In this document: one piece after another, positions 34,371-44,200 of the stretch | Layout of the letters: every line of letters begins with the position of its first letter | Position numbering within the stretch: position 1 is the stretch's first letter | Source of the DNA: Acheta domesticus | Lineage: Eukaryota > Arthropoda > Insecta > Orthoptera > Gryllidae | Assembly: GCA_031308135.1 (NCBI GenBank) | Contig: JAHLJT010000631.1 | Span: 259,804,355 to 259,868,354 of the forward strand | DNA: 64,000 bases | Direction: 5' to 3' | Notes under the pieces: model-generated | What the model saw: only the letters and a program-made list of their open reading frames with translations | Databases searched by the model: none | What the model was told of the DNA's origin: nothing | Program-made: the position numbers and the translations under genes

Positions 34371-34657
34371 TGACACAAGCCATCAATTGCAACACCAACA
34401 TTTACATTTATGCAAACGATATGGCGATCACTGCCACAAGCCGCGAAGACTTACAAGAATCTTTGGACAGTATAGCAGACTGGGCGGAAAGAAATGATCT
34501 AAAAATAAACCAAAAAAGACGGTTGGTATGGTCTTCAGGAACGAAGGGAAAAATTACTAAAGCACAGAAAGTAAGATTAAACGGTAAAGTTTTAGGCAAT
34601 ATAAGCAGCTTCAAATACTTAGGGACTTAGGGATCATAATGCAAATCAGAGGTTCCA
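34371..34657 (+). pseudogene. Non-LTR retrotransposon RT fragment (5' piece)
   Basis: This encodes YIYANDMAITATSREDLQ, DWAERNDLKINQKR and SSFKYLG, the catalytic and downstream blocks of a LINE reverse transcriptase. The catalytic YADD reads YAND, so the enzyme would be dead. It breaks off after MQIRGS; the continuation is about 1.6 kb downstream. Confidence 0.8.
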
Positions 34658-36284
34658 TATTGCCACGTCACTCGCGGTCTCCGCGAATGACGGTGAAGGT
34701 GGGTCGCCTTACCTTCCAGCTAGCTCAGGTGGCAGAAAGGTGGCCTGAAAGAAATGGGATGGCCAGTGGACGTTGTTTCAGCAAGAAAGGACATATCTGA
34801 ATGAGGTTAACGTAAAGAATTTAATGATTCAAAAAAGAGATTAACCTAGATTTACACTACCATGCACGAGCTCGTGAGCTTTCCCCGTAATGCAAACCAA
34901 AATAAGCTAAACAAGAGAAATTAAAATTAAATTATTACAATCAACAACAGACAAAATGCATTACACAAAAAAATCTATGACTAATTTTATTAACGGCCAA
35001 TGCGCGGCCTGAAATATTTCCTTCCCTGCTTGTTTTGAGCTAACTGCAAAAGTTTATTCCGTAGCGCCTGAGGGGCATTTGAGCGCTTTCGGCGAAGCTC
35101 TCGAACACATCACCGTCTGGAGATTTTCGTGGTCATTGCCCCATTCAGCGGGGCGACGTCTCAGAAAGGGGATGCTTCTCCCGAGCGGCCCGGCGCGGCG
35201 GCGGCGGAGGTGGAGGCAGGTGGCGGCGGTCAGGTTGTCTGGGCCGCGCGGTTCTGCGCGCCGCTCCGAGGGAGAGTGTGAGGCCGGGAACAATGATCCT
35301 CTCAGCTGGTCGAGCGGGCGCCTTCAGGTAGCACTTTCGACGGGCATTGACGTAAGCGGTGGCGATCTTGACGATTAACGCAGTCACTTCCGCGTGCTTA
35401 TGCCAAAGATAGACTAATAATCACGTCTACTTCAACAAAATCAATTGTTTTGGTTTATCGAATCGCCAAGCACGGCACATTAAATAACTTGAACCGATAA
35501 AATTGTGGTTCAGAAAATTGCTCAAGTCCGAAAGAGACTTTCTCTTGAAAAGTCTCGCCACAAAAGAAATCAAGTGAAGACCCCGAAGGGCAGTCACATA
35601 GTGCCTCCACGAAGTCTTAACATGCGCCTCAGTAGAAAGTCGAAAGCAGAGCGATACTCAGCCAAAAGCCGAAAACAGAATGCTACTCAGTCAAAAGTCG
35701 CAAGCGGAATCCCGTTCGGATGTTACTTTCTTTCTGCTCGCTGCCACGGTCCCCCTCCAAAAAAATCTCTAAATTTCGAGAATGTTGTACTGCAATTTTG
35801 AACCCGTTCGGCGATAGGCTACAGGAAATTGCGCAGTGAAATTGCTTCGTCCAATCGCTGAAGACGTTTGAACAGGGATCTTTAATGGAAAATTTCCAGT
35901 ATCTTCTGTCTCAAGTCTCTCTGTCTTATGTTGTTTACTTGGACGCACGTGCAAGCCTAGACATGCGTCGTAGAAGTGGGCCAGGGCAAGCCTAATTTTT
36001 GTTGACATCCACTGGGTGGCGGCCCAGGGTTGGAAGGGGGTGGGTGCGTTCTCTTAAGGAACGCTTCCCGGAAGACAGACACGCGGAGGTGGAGGCGGGT
36101 ACAAAGAACGGGGGCGGCGGCGGAGGAGGCACGCAGCTGCACGTGTCGGTTTGGAGCGGGGGGAGTCCCGCCAAAAACTCCCCGGCGCCAGCGGAGACGT
36201 CTTTTGCAGATTATTGCCAGAGAAATGTAGAAATTAATGCTAATTTAATTAAGTTGATATTCGGTAACGCTACAATATACAAGC
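34658..36284. other. GC-rich insertion splitting the LINE fragment
   Basis: About 1.6 kb between two parts of one LINE ORF. It is CpG-rich at 35050-35350 and 35990-36190, with frames open on both strands but no recognisable protein. An approximate 29-bp tandem repeat (AAAGTCGAAAGCAGAGCGAT type) lies at 35636-35705. TATTGCCA occurs at both 34658-34665 and 36212-36219 and could be an 8-bp target duplication, but terminal inverted repeats are not evident. Confidence 0.45.
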
Positions 36285-36790
36285 TACATGTAATGGACAG
36301 AACAATCGCAGCTACCAAAGCAATGAATGACATTAAAGATCTAACCAAGATGTCACTGAACGTGGCCCACAATTAGTCAGCTTAAACATACCTATAGCTA
36401 CCTACGGCCTGCAACTCATCTGGGAGCACCTCAATGTAAATAGAATAGAGGAAGTAAAAGCCATTTATCTAAAAAGAGTGATGAGTATCTCGAAGTTCAC
36501 ACCATTCACGCCTCATCAACGACCTAGCAAGAGAGCCCTTCTTCATTGAAGAATTGTGATGCAAGATGCTTCTACCGTCCACAGAAAGCTACAAAATACT
36601 ACTAATGGAACTATAGCAAAAGAAAAATGGGATATGGATGGAATTTTATTCTACTGACGCAATGAACGAACATACGCGAGTGGGAAAGACCAAATTATGA
36701 ACTGCAACATATACTCTCTGGTGACAAGATTGGCAGTGCATGGATTTCATTTCAAAGTGTGTGCAACTGAACAGTATCATGAAGCAAGTG
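36285..36790 (+). pseudogene. Non-LTR retrotransposon fragment (3' piece)
   Basis: This continues the LINE: RTIAATKAMNDIKDLTKMSL, then in another frame IATYGLQLIWEHLN, KAIYLKRVMSISKFTPF and LAVHGFHFKVCATEQYHEA. These are the post-RT C-terminal blocks. Several frameshifts and stops are present. Confidence 0.75.
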
Positions 36791-36938
36791 AATTATCATG
36801 AATTAAAGTGATTTGCTAACATGGGTCGTTAAGGCATGTCACGATAAACAAAAAACTTATGACTAGAAAACTTTGATAGAAAATTTTGAAAGAGTGTGTG
36901 TATAAACTCTGTGACAAACTGTGTCGGAGATATCACTA

Positions 36939-37325
36939 AGGTCCGATTAAATTAAGAAGGTGATTGACATTTGTGAGTGGAGGGGAGCGACGTTGCCAGG
37001 TCGCAAACCACTGAGCACGTGTTACCGGGACACGAAAACAAACACTTCAAAAAATACGTGTAAAAGTGTAAAAAATACGACAAAAGCCTAACCTCAACGC
37101 ACAACACAGTACACATTGCGCGCGCAGCACAGGCAGAAAACGCGGGCGGCACGGCGACAGGGAAGTCGCTGTGCGATGCTCAAATGTTCCCGTGTTCGGC
37201 AGTGGCAACTGAGCGACCTGACACGTCACGTTTTTGTCTCTCTGGTTGGCAGCTGCCATGGAAACGGGAGAGGCGTCCTGACGTCACACAGAACTGTCAA
37301 TGACATTCTTAATTTAATCGGACCT
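36939..37325. mobile_element. MITE family D, copy D1
   Basis: 387 bp with inverted ends AGGTCCGATTAAATTAAGAA and TTAATTTAATCGGACCT and TA on both flanks. The interior is GC-rich and contains CGCAAACCACTGAGCACGTG and CAGCTGCCATGGAAACGGGA. It is about 93% alike over its length to D2 at 39879-40272. Non-coding, TA-targeting, hence probably Tc1/mariner-mobilised. Confidence 0.88.
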
Positions 37326-37415
37326 TAATGACGTGTGAAAATAGTCACAAGCATCAACAAAATCTGCTCTGAAGAGTAGCAATCATTGCACATTGTGCGA
37401 TTTTCTTATTTAATT

Positions 37416-37419
<4 letters not shown>

Positions 37420-37457
<38 letters not shown>
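37420..37457. repeat. (CA)n microsatellite
   Basis: About 19 CA units directly at the left end of MITE E2. They may have expanded from the terminal TACAC of that element. Confidence 0.95.
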
Positions 37458-37459
<2 letters not shown>

Positions 37460-37886
37460 CGATATTTTGACGTGGCGCTTGATGTATCAACTGTTACGAC
37501 GTCATTCAATCAAGAACTTATACTGCGATTTTTCTAGGAAGAGCTCTCAAGATAACTCAAATCCCATCTTCGCGATGGAATATGTCACGGCATTTCGCGT
37601 CTTTCTCGGTCTTGCCGGTAGAAGTCGCATGATCGCGAGCACTGCTTCATACGGTCGCGATTGTGCGCAATCTAGCGGAACGACTGTGAATGATACGAAA
37701 TGCCGTGACATATTCCATCGCGAAGATGGGATTTGAGTTATCTTGAGAGCTCTTCCTAGAAAAATCGCAGTATAAACGTCAATACGGTGAAGTCACTGCG
37801 GTAACGTTTAAGCTCCCGATTGGACGACACTGCCAACAACAGGTTACATCAAGCGTTACTTTAAAAAATATTGAAGTATAAATACT
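37458..37886. mobile_element. MITE family E, copy E2, interrupted by A3
   Basis: The outer ends are inverted: CTTCGATATTTT...CGCTTGATGTATCAACTGTT on the left and, in complement, CTTCAATATTTT...CGCTTGATGTAACCTGTTGT on the right. Taking out MITE A3 and one TA joins CATTCAATCAAGAACT to AAACGTCAATACGG, the same order as CATCCAATCGGACAATTAAACGTCACCG in E1. The ends differ from those of E1, so E1 and E2 are divergent members. Confidence 0.65.
37521..37772. mobile_element. Palindromic MITE family A, copy A3 (best preserved)
   Basis: 252 bp with ends TACTGCGATTTTTCTAGGAA and TTCCTAGAAAAATCGCAGTA (perfect 20-bp inverted repeat), TA on both sides. Arms continue as GAGCTCTCAAGATAACTC, AAATCCCATCTTCGCG and ATGGAATATGTCACGGCATT for about 80 bp, then the arms diverge. 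The centre contains GTCGCATGATCGCGAGC. The long near-perfect arms suggest a recent insertion. Confidence 0.92.
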
Positions 37887-37889
37887 TCA

Positions 37890-39360
37890 ATAAATCAAAA
37901 CAGCAAAAATTAAGCCACTTTTTAAAAAAGGGAACAAAAATGATATTCAAAATTACCGGCCAATTTCTCTTTTGTCAGTTTTCTCAAAAATATTAGAAAG
38001 GCTTTTCTACTTACGAATGGAAACATTTCTCAGGAAAAACAGAGCGTTTTTCAGACTCACAACACGGTTTTAGAAAATCAAAATCTACGGAAACTGCCAT
38101 TTTTTCTTTTCTCAAAGATGTTGCTTCATCAATAGACCAAATGAAATACCCATTGGAATATTCTTAGATCTCTCGAAAGCTTTTGACGTTATTGACCATA
38201 AGATCTTGCTCTCAAAATTACCTTCGTATGGAATTCGTGGTATTGCCCTAGATTGGATAACTTCTTACCTTAAACATCGGACTCAAAAAGTAGAAATACC
38301 ATACTGGCAGGAAAGGACATTACATACTTATATTTCCAATTCTTTGCCAATTGTGCATGGGGTCCCGCAAGGTTCGATCTTAGGCCCTATTCTCTTTCTG
38401 TTATATGTAAACGATATGCCCTCGTCTATTAAAAATGGAAGAACGGTTCTGTTTGCTGATGACACGAATGTTCTTTGCAAAAAAGAAGCAGTAAATAGTA
38501 CAATTTCAGAAGTTTCAAATTGGTTTAATAATAAAAAATTAATTGTTAACGAAAGAAAAACTGTTTCAATGCATTTTTGCATCTCAAATCGGAAATCGCA
38601 TGTTCCATTGAAAATGAACAATATGCAATTAGCTGATGTTGAGGCAACAAAATTTTTAGGTCTTTCAATTCAATCAAACCTCAAATGGAATGTACATATA
38701 ACAGAATTAAACACTAAATTAAGTTCATTATGCTATGCATTCAGAATTCTTTCAAATTCTGTCAGCCTTCATGCAGCTCGTTGCGTTTATTTTGCAAATG
38801 TACATTCCCGCCTGAGATATGGCATAATATTCTGGGGAAGCTCATCCTGTAGTATTCAGACCTTCAGATTGCAAGAGAAAATTATTCGAATAATGAAAAA
38901 ATGCCTTCCACGTGATTCCTGCAAGCCTCTTTTCATTGAGCTGGGAATCCTACCATTGCCTTGTCTATTTATTTACGAATCTGTAATATTTGTCAAAAAT
39001 GACCTACTTAACGGAGGGAACATATTTTCATGCAATATTGATATTTATAATTACAACACACGCCGTAGAAATCACGTGCATCAAGTGTCAGTATCAACAG
39101 CTCAGTACAAGAAATCAACATACAATACATGTACGTTACTTTACAACGCATTGCCAGATGACATAAAACAATTAAAGTCGGTATACAAATTTAAGTTAAA
39201 AGTAAAATCTTTTCTGCTGCAAAACTGTTTCTATACAATTAGAGACTATACTGATCGTGAAAAAGAAAAATAATGTTTAATGTAACAAAACAAAGATGTA
39301 TAATGAATTAGTTTATGTTTGCATTGTATACATTTAAAAAAATATTTAATACGCCTGTAA
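37890..39360 (+). pseudogene. CR1/L2-type non-LTR retrotransposon, 5'-truncated
   Basis: The first part (37905-38160, broken frames) has KKGNKNDIQNYRPISLL. The long frame 38206-39273 (355 codons) continues with [27 protein letters not shown], the catalytic FADD (about 38452-38463) and CTD blocks ending [34 protein letters not shown] straddles the start of that frame. The clade is judged from the SKAFDxxDHxxLLxKL and [18 protein letters not shown] motifs. The 3' frame is intact over 1 kb, so this is a fairly young copy, but it is truncated and frameshifted upstream. Confidence 0.85.
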
Positions 39361-39364
39361 CAAG

Positions 39365-39530
39365 TAATGTACTTCAGCTTCCGGGTCAATGACCCCCATC
39401 TCGATCAGGTTTTTGTCCAGTTTCCCTGATCCATAGAGCAAATGCTGAGATGGCCCCTTGTTTTGCTTCTGGACGTAAATGTAGCTTCACTGTGCGCACG
39501 TTTTGTTGAGCACTCCTTTTGCTTGTAGTT
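39365..39530 (+). repeat. Repeat shared with 60145-60300 (probable LINE 3' tail)
   Basis: The sequence CCCATCTCGA(T/A)CAGGTTTTT, TAGTTTCCCTTGATCCAT-like text and AAATGTAGCTTCACT match the intron-7 stretch of PUS10 at about 60145-60300. Here it follows directly on the LINE ORF, so it is probably the 3' untranslated part of that LINE family. Confidence 0.6.
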
Positions 39531-39742
39531 CATTTACAGTTGAAATTGATTTTCTATAACTCGGGAAAAAACATTTTTCAAATATCTTTATTTTTCTAAA
39601 ATAATTATTTTCTAAATTAATTTTTTCGTTTTTTTTTTTTTTAATAAAATTCTGGCCCTCAAGAAAATGTGCGCAGATAAATTTCTTTCCCCACACGTCA
39701 TATACAGTTTTTACTGTTTTTTTGACTAAATAAATAAATAAA

Positions 39743-40426
39743 TACTTAAGTTTTTCTTTCTTGGCGCGTGGGTGTGTGTCATCAAAATGGAATATCTCAC
39801 GGTTTTTCGTGTCGTTCTCGGTTGTGCCGCTAGAATTCGCATGATCGCGTCTGTATCGAGCCATTGCCAACTATTATAAGGTCCGATTAAATTCAGAAGG
39901 TGATTGACATTTGTGAGTGGAGAGGAGCGACATTGCCAGGTCGCAAACCACTGAGCACGTGTTATCGGGACACGAAAACAAACACTTCAAAAAATACGTG
40001 TAAAAGTGTAAAAAATACGTCAAAAGCCTAACTTCAACGCAACTCATCACAACACAGTACACATTGCGCGCGCAGCACAGGCAGAAACGCGGGCGGCGCG
40101 GCGGCAGGGAAGTCGCTGTGCGATACTCAAATGTTCCCCGTGTTCGGCAGTAGCAACTGAGCGACCTGACACGTCACGTATTGTCTCTCTAGTTGGCAGC
40201 TGCCATGGAAACGGGAAAGGCGTCCTGACGTCACACAGAACTGTCAATGACATTCTTAATTTAATCAGACCTTATTCGTAATTCGTAAGTAATAGTCGGC
40301 TATTTATCGAGCAGTGCTGACGATCATTTCGACTTCTAGTGGGACAACCGAGAACGACGCGAAATACCGTGAGATATTCCATTTTGATGACACACACCCA
40401 CGCGCCAAGAAAGAGAAACCGAACTA
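39743..40426. mobile_element. Palindromic MITE family B, copy B3, split by D2
   Basis: The left arm (39743-39876) starts TACTTAAGTTTTTCTTTCTT, then GGCGCGTGGGTGTGTGTCAT, then the core ATGGAATATCTCACGG. The right arm (40275-40426) reads back through CCGTGAGATATTCCATTTTG to CGCGCCAAGAAAGAGAAACC. MITE D2 sits in the centre. The right end lies about 200 bp upstream of the PUS10 start codon. Confidence 0.82.
39879..40272. mobile_element. MITE family D, copy D2
   Basis: 394 bp, ends AGGTCCGATTAAATTCAGAA and TTAATTTAATCAGACCT, flanked by TA. Closely similar to D1 (36939-37325), 2.5 kb away and in the same orientation. Inserted in the centre of MITE B3. Confidence 0.88.
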
Positions 40427-40624
40427 TAGTTCACGGTTCTTGCACAGTGGTTCAATTGAATTAGTTCGTTCGTGAACGACACATTCCTTGTATTTTTCTC
40501 ACAATACGAATGAGGACACTTCCCTTGCGCGTGTTGGTTTAAGTCACTGTCAACGAGATTTCTTACACTGTGATTTAAATGTTGTGAGGAGGGACTGCAA
40601 TTTCGTGATAGAAATTTTTGTAAT
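40427..40624 (+). promoter_or_regulatory. Short PUS10 upstream region
   Basis: Only about 200 bases separate MITE B3 from the PUS10 ATG. No TATA box is visible. A GTTCGTTCGTGAACGAC inverted element lies at 40459-40475. The promoter must either be this compact or include MITE sequence. Confidence 0.4.
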
Positions 40625-40952
40625 ATGGCAGTGTTTGGAATTTCAGGCAATTCAGATGTATATAATGATCTTCGCAGCGTGGGTTGTTGTAAGAGATGCT
40701 GCTTGAGGTATATGGGGGAAAGAACGCCGGAGGCGTATCAGGATGTGGATGAGTGGGTGACAAAGGTAAATTATCACTGATTTGATATTGTAATTTGCTT
40801 CACATGTACACCTGCTATTTATTTGTTGTGTTTAGAAAGGATTGGAAGACGTTTCATCAGATGATCCCAAGTCAAAGCAAATTAAATGTAACCCATGTGT
40901 TGTATGTATGGGTTTACTTCAAGGAATTGATACTGAAGACACTGTTAAGAAG
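40625..40952 (+). CDS. PUS10: PUS10 exons 1-2: N-terminal zinc-binding part
   Basis: Exon 1 (47 codons, phase 0 end before GTAAAT) contains GCCKRCCLRYMGERTPEAYQ. Exon 2 (39 codons, after GTGTTTAG) contains KCNPCVVCMGLLQ. The two CxxC pairs match the conserved zinc site that staples the PUS10 accessory domain. They are separated by a 70-bp intron, by far the shortest in the gene. The linker between the pairs is shorter than in vertebrates. Confidence 0.9.
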
Positions 40953-41196
40953 GTATAGTATAATTACATTTTAATGCCTAATTAACATACTTGTTTCTAA
41001 TTCTTTAAAAAGATATTTTGTTTACTACTCAGATTAGGGTTATTGGATCTTCAAGGTATGAAAAGGATACATACCTTGTATTTAAGATTTAGATGTGTAC
41101 ATTTGGGTGCTTGCCAGCAAAGATGACCTGTGTTTTATGAATTTTATATGTTTCCAAAAATGTATTTGATTCCTGTGTTTTATGAATTTTATGTTT

Positions 41197-41230
<34 letters not shown>

Positions 41231-44200
41231 TATTTTTAGGTTCATAACTCAGCTGTCAAACAATATTTATTGGCACTGCTTAAAATTATGTTTTAGTTCT
41301 ATGATCTTATTCAATAATATTTCGGGAAATATTAGATAAATCTTGATTGATAAAATTGTTTCAGAATTTGCTTATATTATTTTTTTTATCACAGATAACG
41401 GATCATTATTTCACATCCCAAAATTACTGTTCAACTTTTTGAAACAAAATTTTTCACCCAGGTGGTTTTGCCTGCCAACAAGGAAACAAAAACAAGTTTT
41501 CTAATAAATAGTATTAATACAGAAATTATATGCATTTCAATATATGTGAAAGTACCTGGTTTAAGTATTTTTTGTGAATAGTATTCCTAGAATAATGTCT
41601 GAATTCAGGCCTTTTTTCAAAATTTCTGTTACTTAAATTTGTAGCAGTGTTCCATATTGGGTGCCCACAAGCAATAAAACTGTACCCACTTAAATAATTT
41701 CTGAACTGGTTCTTGATATTGAAATGCAGTTTTCATTCAGCAACGCGGAGTCATGAGACAAGTGATATGTTGAAGAGATATTGTGCAGAAAATTTTTAAT
41801 CTTTGAGCACTTTATTTGTCTCTGATATTTTAAATGAATTTATATATTTCTATCACTAGCAATGGAGAGATCATAAAAGAGGAATAAAATGATGTAAGAA
41901 TAAGGCTATGTTAATGTTTAAATAGTAGTTTGACTATAAAATCATGCTTTCTGGCATATGATTTTAAGTTAGATGAATATTTCTTGCAGTAGCCTTTATA
42001 ACTGTTGACTTTGGGGAGCAGTTGTAAGGGCTGTCATCGTGATGTCTTGTGCGAGACTGTTACAGGGAGATGGGGAGACTGAGAGGGGTAGCAATGAAGG
42101 ATAGAAGTGTGACTGCAGCAATCCATGGTCTTGTCACAATGGAAACAGGAACAACCATAAATATTAATGATCAGATTAAAATATTTTTTTCCATTGTTTT
42201 ATGGGAATTGAACTTTCCTTCCATAGCTTTAAATTCGCAAATGCTGATTCATAGCAACACAAAACACTGCAGTGATTTTGTCAAGCCTTGCACACATGAC
42301 TGCAGATGTGCATTGTTGTTGATGTAGGACTGTAAAGCATAAGTGTAAATAATTTATGTACATTTGTATTGTTTTTCTGTAGTTACTTACAACTTATTTT
42401 ATGTTTGTAAATTTACAATGAGAATACAAACGGTAACTAATAACAAAAAGTAAATAATATTTCTATCTAGTATCTAAAATTTGATGAATTATCTGGAGAT
42501 ATTACAGAGACAATCTTTAACCACACATTCCATTTCCATTCATTTGAAATGTTTTAAAATGCCATCTTGTTCTTACAGCCATTAGACATCAAGCTTTATT
42601 CTTGTTTTGGGTTTGAAATGACCTTCCTTCTACCAATTTCTTAATATCATTCACTTCAATGTTTGGTACTTTGAAAATTTAATTACTGAAAGAAAAGTTC
42701 ACTTTTGACAAATTAGTATAAAAATTGTTCATTGTGATCGTTAATATTGATTTTTCTTCCTGTCAAGACCCTAGATTCCCGTCGTCAGATTCCCATTGTC
42801 AGATTCCCATCATCAGATTCCCATCGTCAGATTCCCATCGTCAAGACCCCAGATTCTGTAATTGTGCCTGAACCCTCACCTGCTACATCTCTTCAGTCTG
42901 CCCTCTTCCTCATAAGTCTCTGGGCTATGAAGGCCACCTTCCCCAAAGACGATAGTTGCAAGGGTGATTGAAAATTTTGTTGGTTTAATTTAAAACATTG
43001 TCCATCTCAGAAAGCATGATTTTGTTGTTAAGTTACCATTAAAAATTAACAAATGATTCATCTTTGAATTCCTCTTTTCTATCTCGATCTATCCATTGCT
43101 AATTAGAAAAATATATATTTCCATTTAAAAAATCAAAGATGAATGAGTTTCTTGAAAAATAAAAATATTCTGCCCAATGTCTCTACAGCACATTACTTGC
43201 CCCATAATTCTACATTGTGGAGCAAAAACTGCATTTTGATATCATGAACCACTTCAGTTATGGAGGTGACCCATAGTTGGTGGGACACCCAGTATAACCA
43301 TGTTCTGGCATCGAAAGTGAATGTGGAGTAATCCATCTTTGACCTAGTAAGTCGTAGTTTGTCATTGCCTTTTATTCCTTTGGCCAGTGGCTTCAGGCTA
43401 CCAGATACCAGAGGTTCCCAGATGGTCACCCATCCAGGAACTCATGAAGTCTCAAGTTGCTTAACATCAATGAGTGACTTCAATAAGTTTAGTTAAGCAA
43501 TTTGTCTAGCAATGCTGGCTGCCGGCATTTCTACAGTTGACTAAATAAATATATAAAAACTATTTTTTTGTGGAAGAATATAGTATCTAACAAATTATTT
43601 CTGGATTCTGTTCATTAAATTAGTTGGAGATAATAAAATTCAATAGTGACCTTAAGTTTTTAATTGATTCTGCAGTCAATCTTTACCTTTGTGGTGTTGG
43701 TGGGCAGCCATAAGACTAAATCTCTTGCAGTTGTAGCAGAAGCAGTCAAATTGTGTAAATTGAGTGCTTTTTTATTTCTGTGTTAATTTTCTTTGTAAAC
43801 AAAATAATTTCTTTGGTAATAATAAACAATTTATATGTTTCTGTAGTGTTTACATGTTTCTGAAATGCAAATTTTTGCATAGAAGTGTATTTCAAACCAA
43901 CTTAGTGAGTGCTTTTTGCAGCTGAGTCATTTGGAATATCCAAGGAATTTATTCCAAAAAATATGCATAAAATTGTCTCGAGACCTGAATTTTGAAGTTT
44001 TGACGTTGGCTCTCTGTATAATGAAAAAAAAGAAGACGATCTGCAGTGAATAGCCATAAAGCCTAATTGCCCATCTAAACAAAGAGGAACCATCTTTATT
44101 TATTCTACAAATAATGTATTCACTGAAGGGTGAGGAAGTAGAATCACTTTTTACTTTCCCTTATAAGTACGTTTATAAGGAGTAATATACATAAGTATAG

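Noticed and set aside
35054..36376. Overlapping GC-rich open frames on both strands
   Set aside because: CpG-rich DNA lacks stop codons in several frames; no frame resembles a protein, except the last part, which is LINE sequence.
37386..37736. 116-codon open frame
   Set aside because: Composed of a (CA)n run, MITE E2 and MITE A3 sequence.
38328..38621. Minus-strand open frame opposite the LINE
   Set aside because: Shadow of the plus-strand reverse transcriptase frame.
42774..42850. CRISPR-like short tandem array
   Set aside because: Units of 14-15 bp are directly adjacent without spacers and lie in a eukaryotic intron.
43405..43520. Possible 5S rRNA gene on the minus strand
   Set aside because: Only the 3' half is similar, with many changes, and it is joined to a SINE-like body; no T-run terminator.
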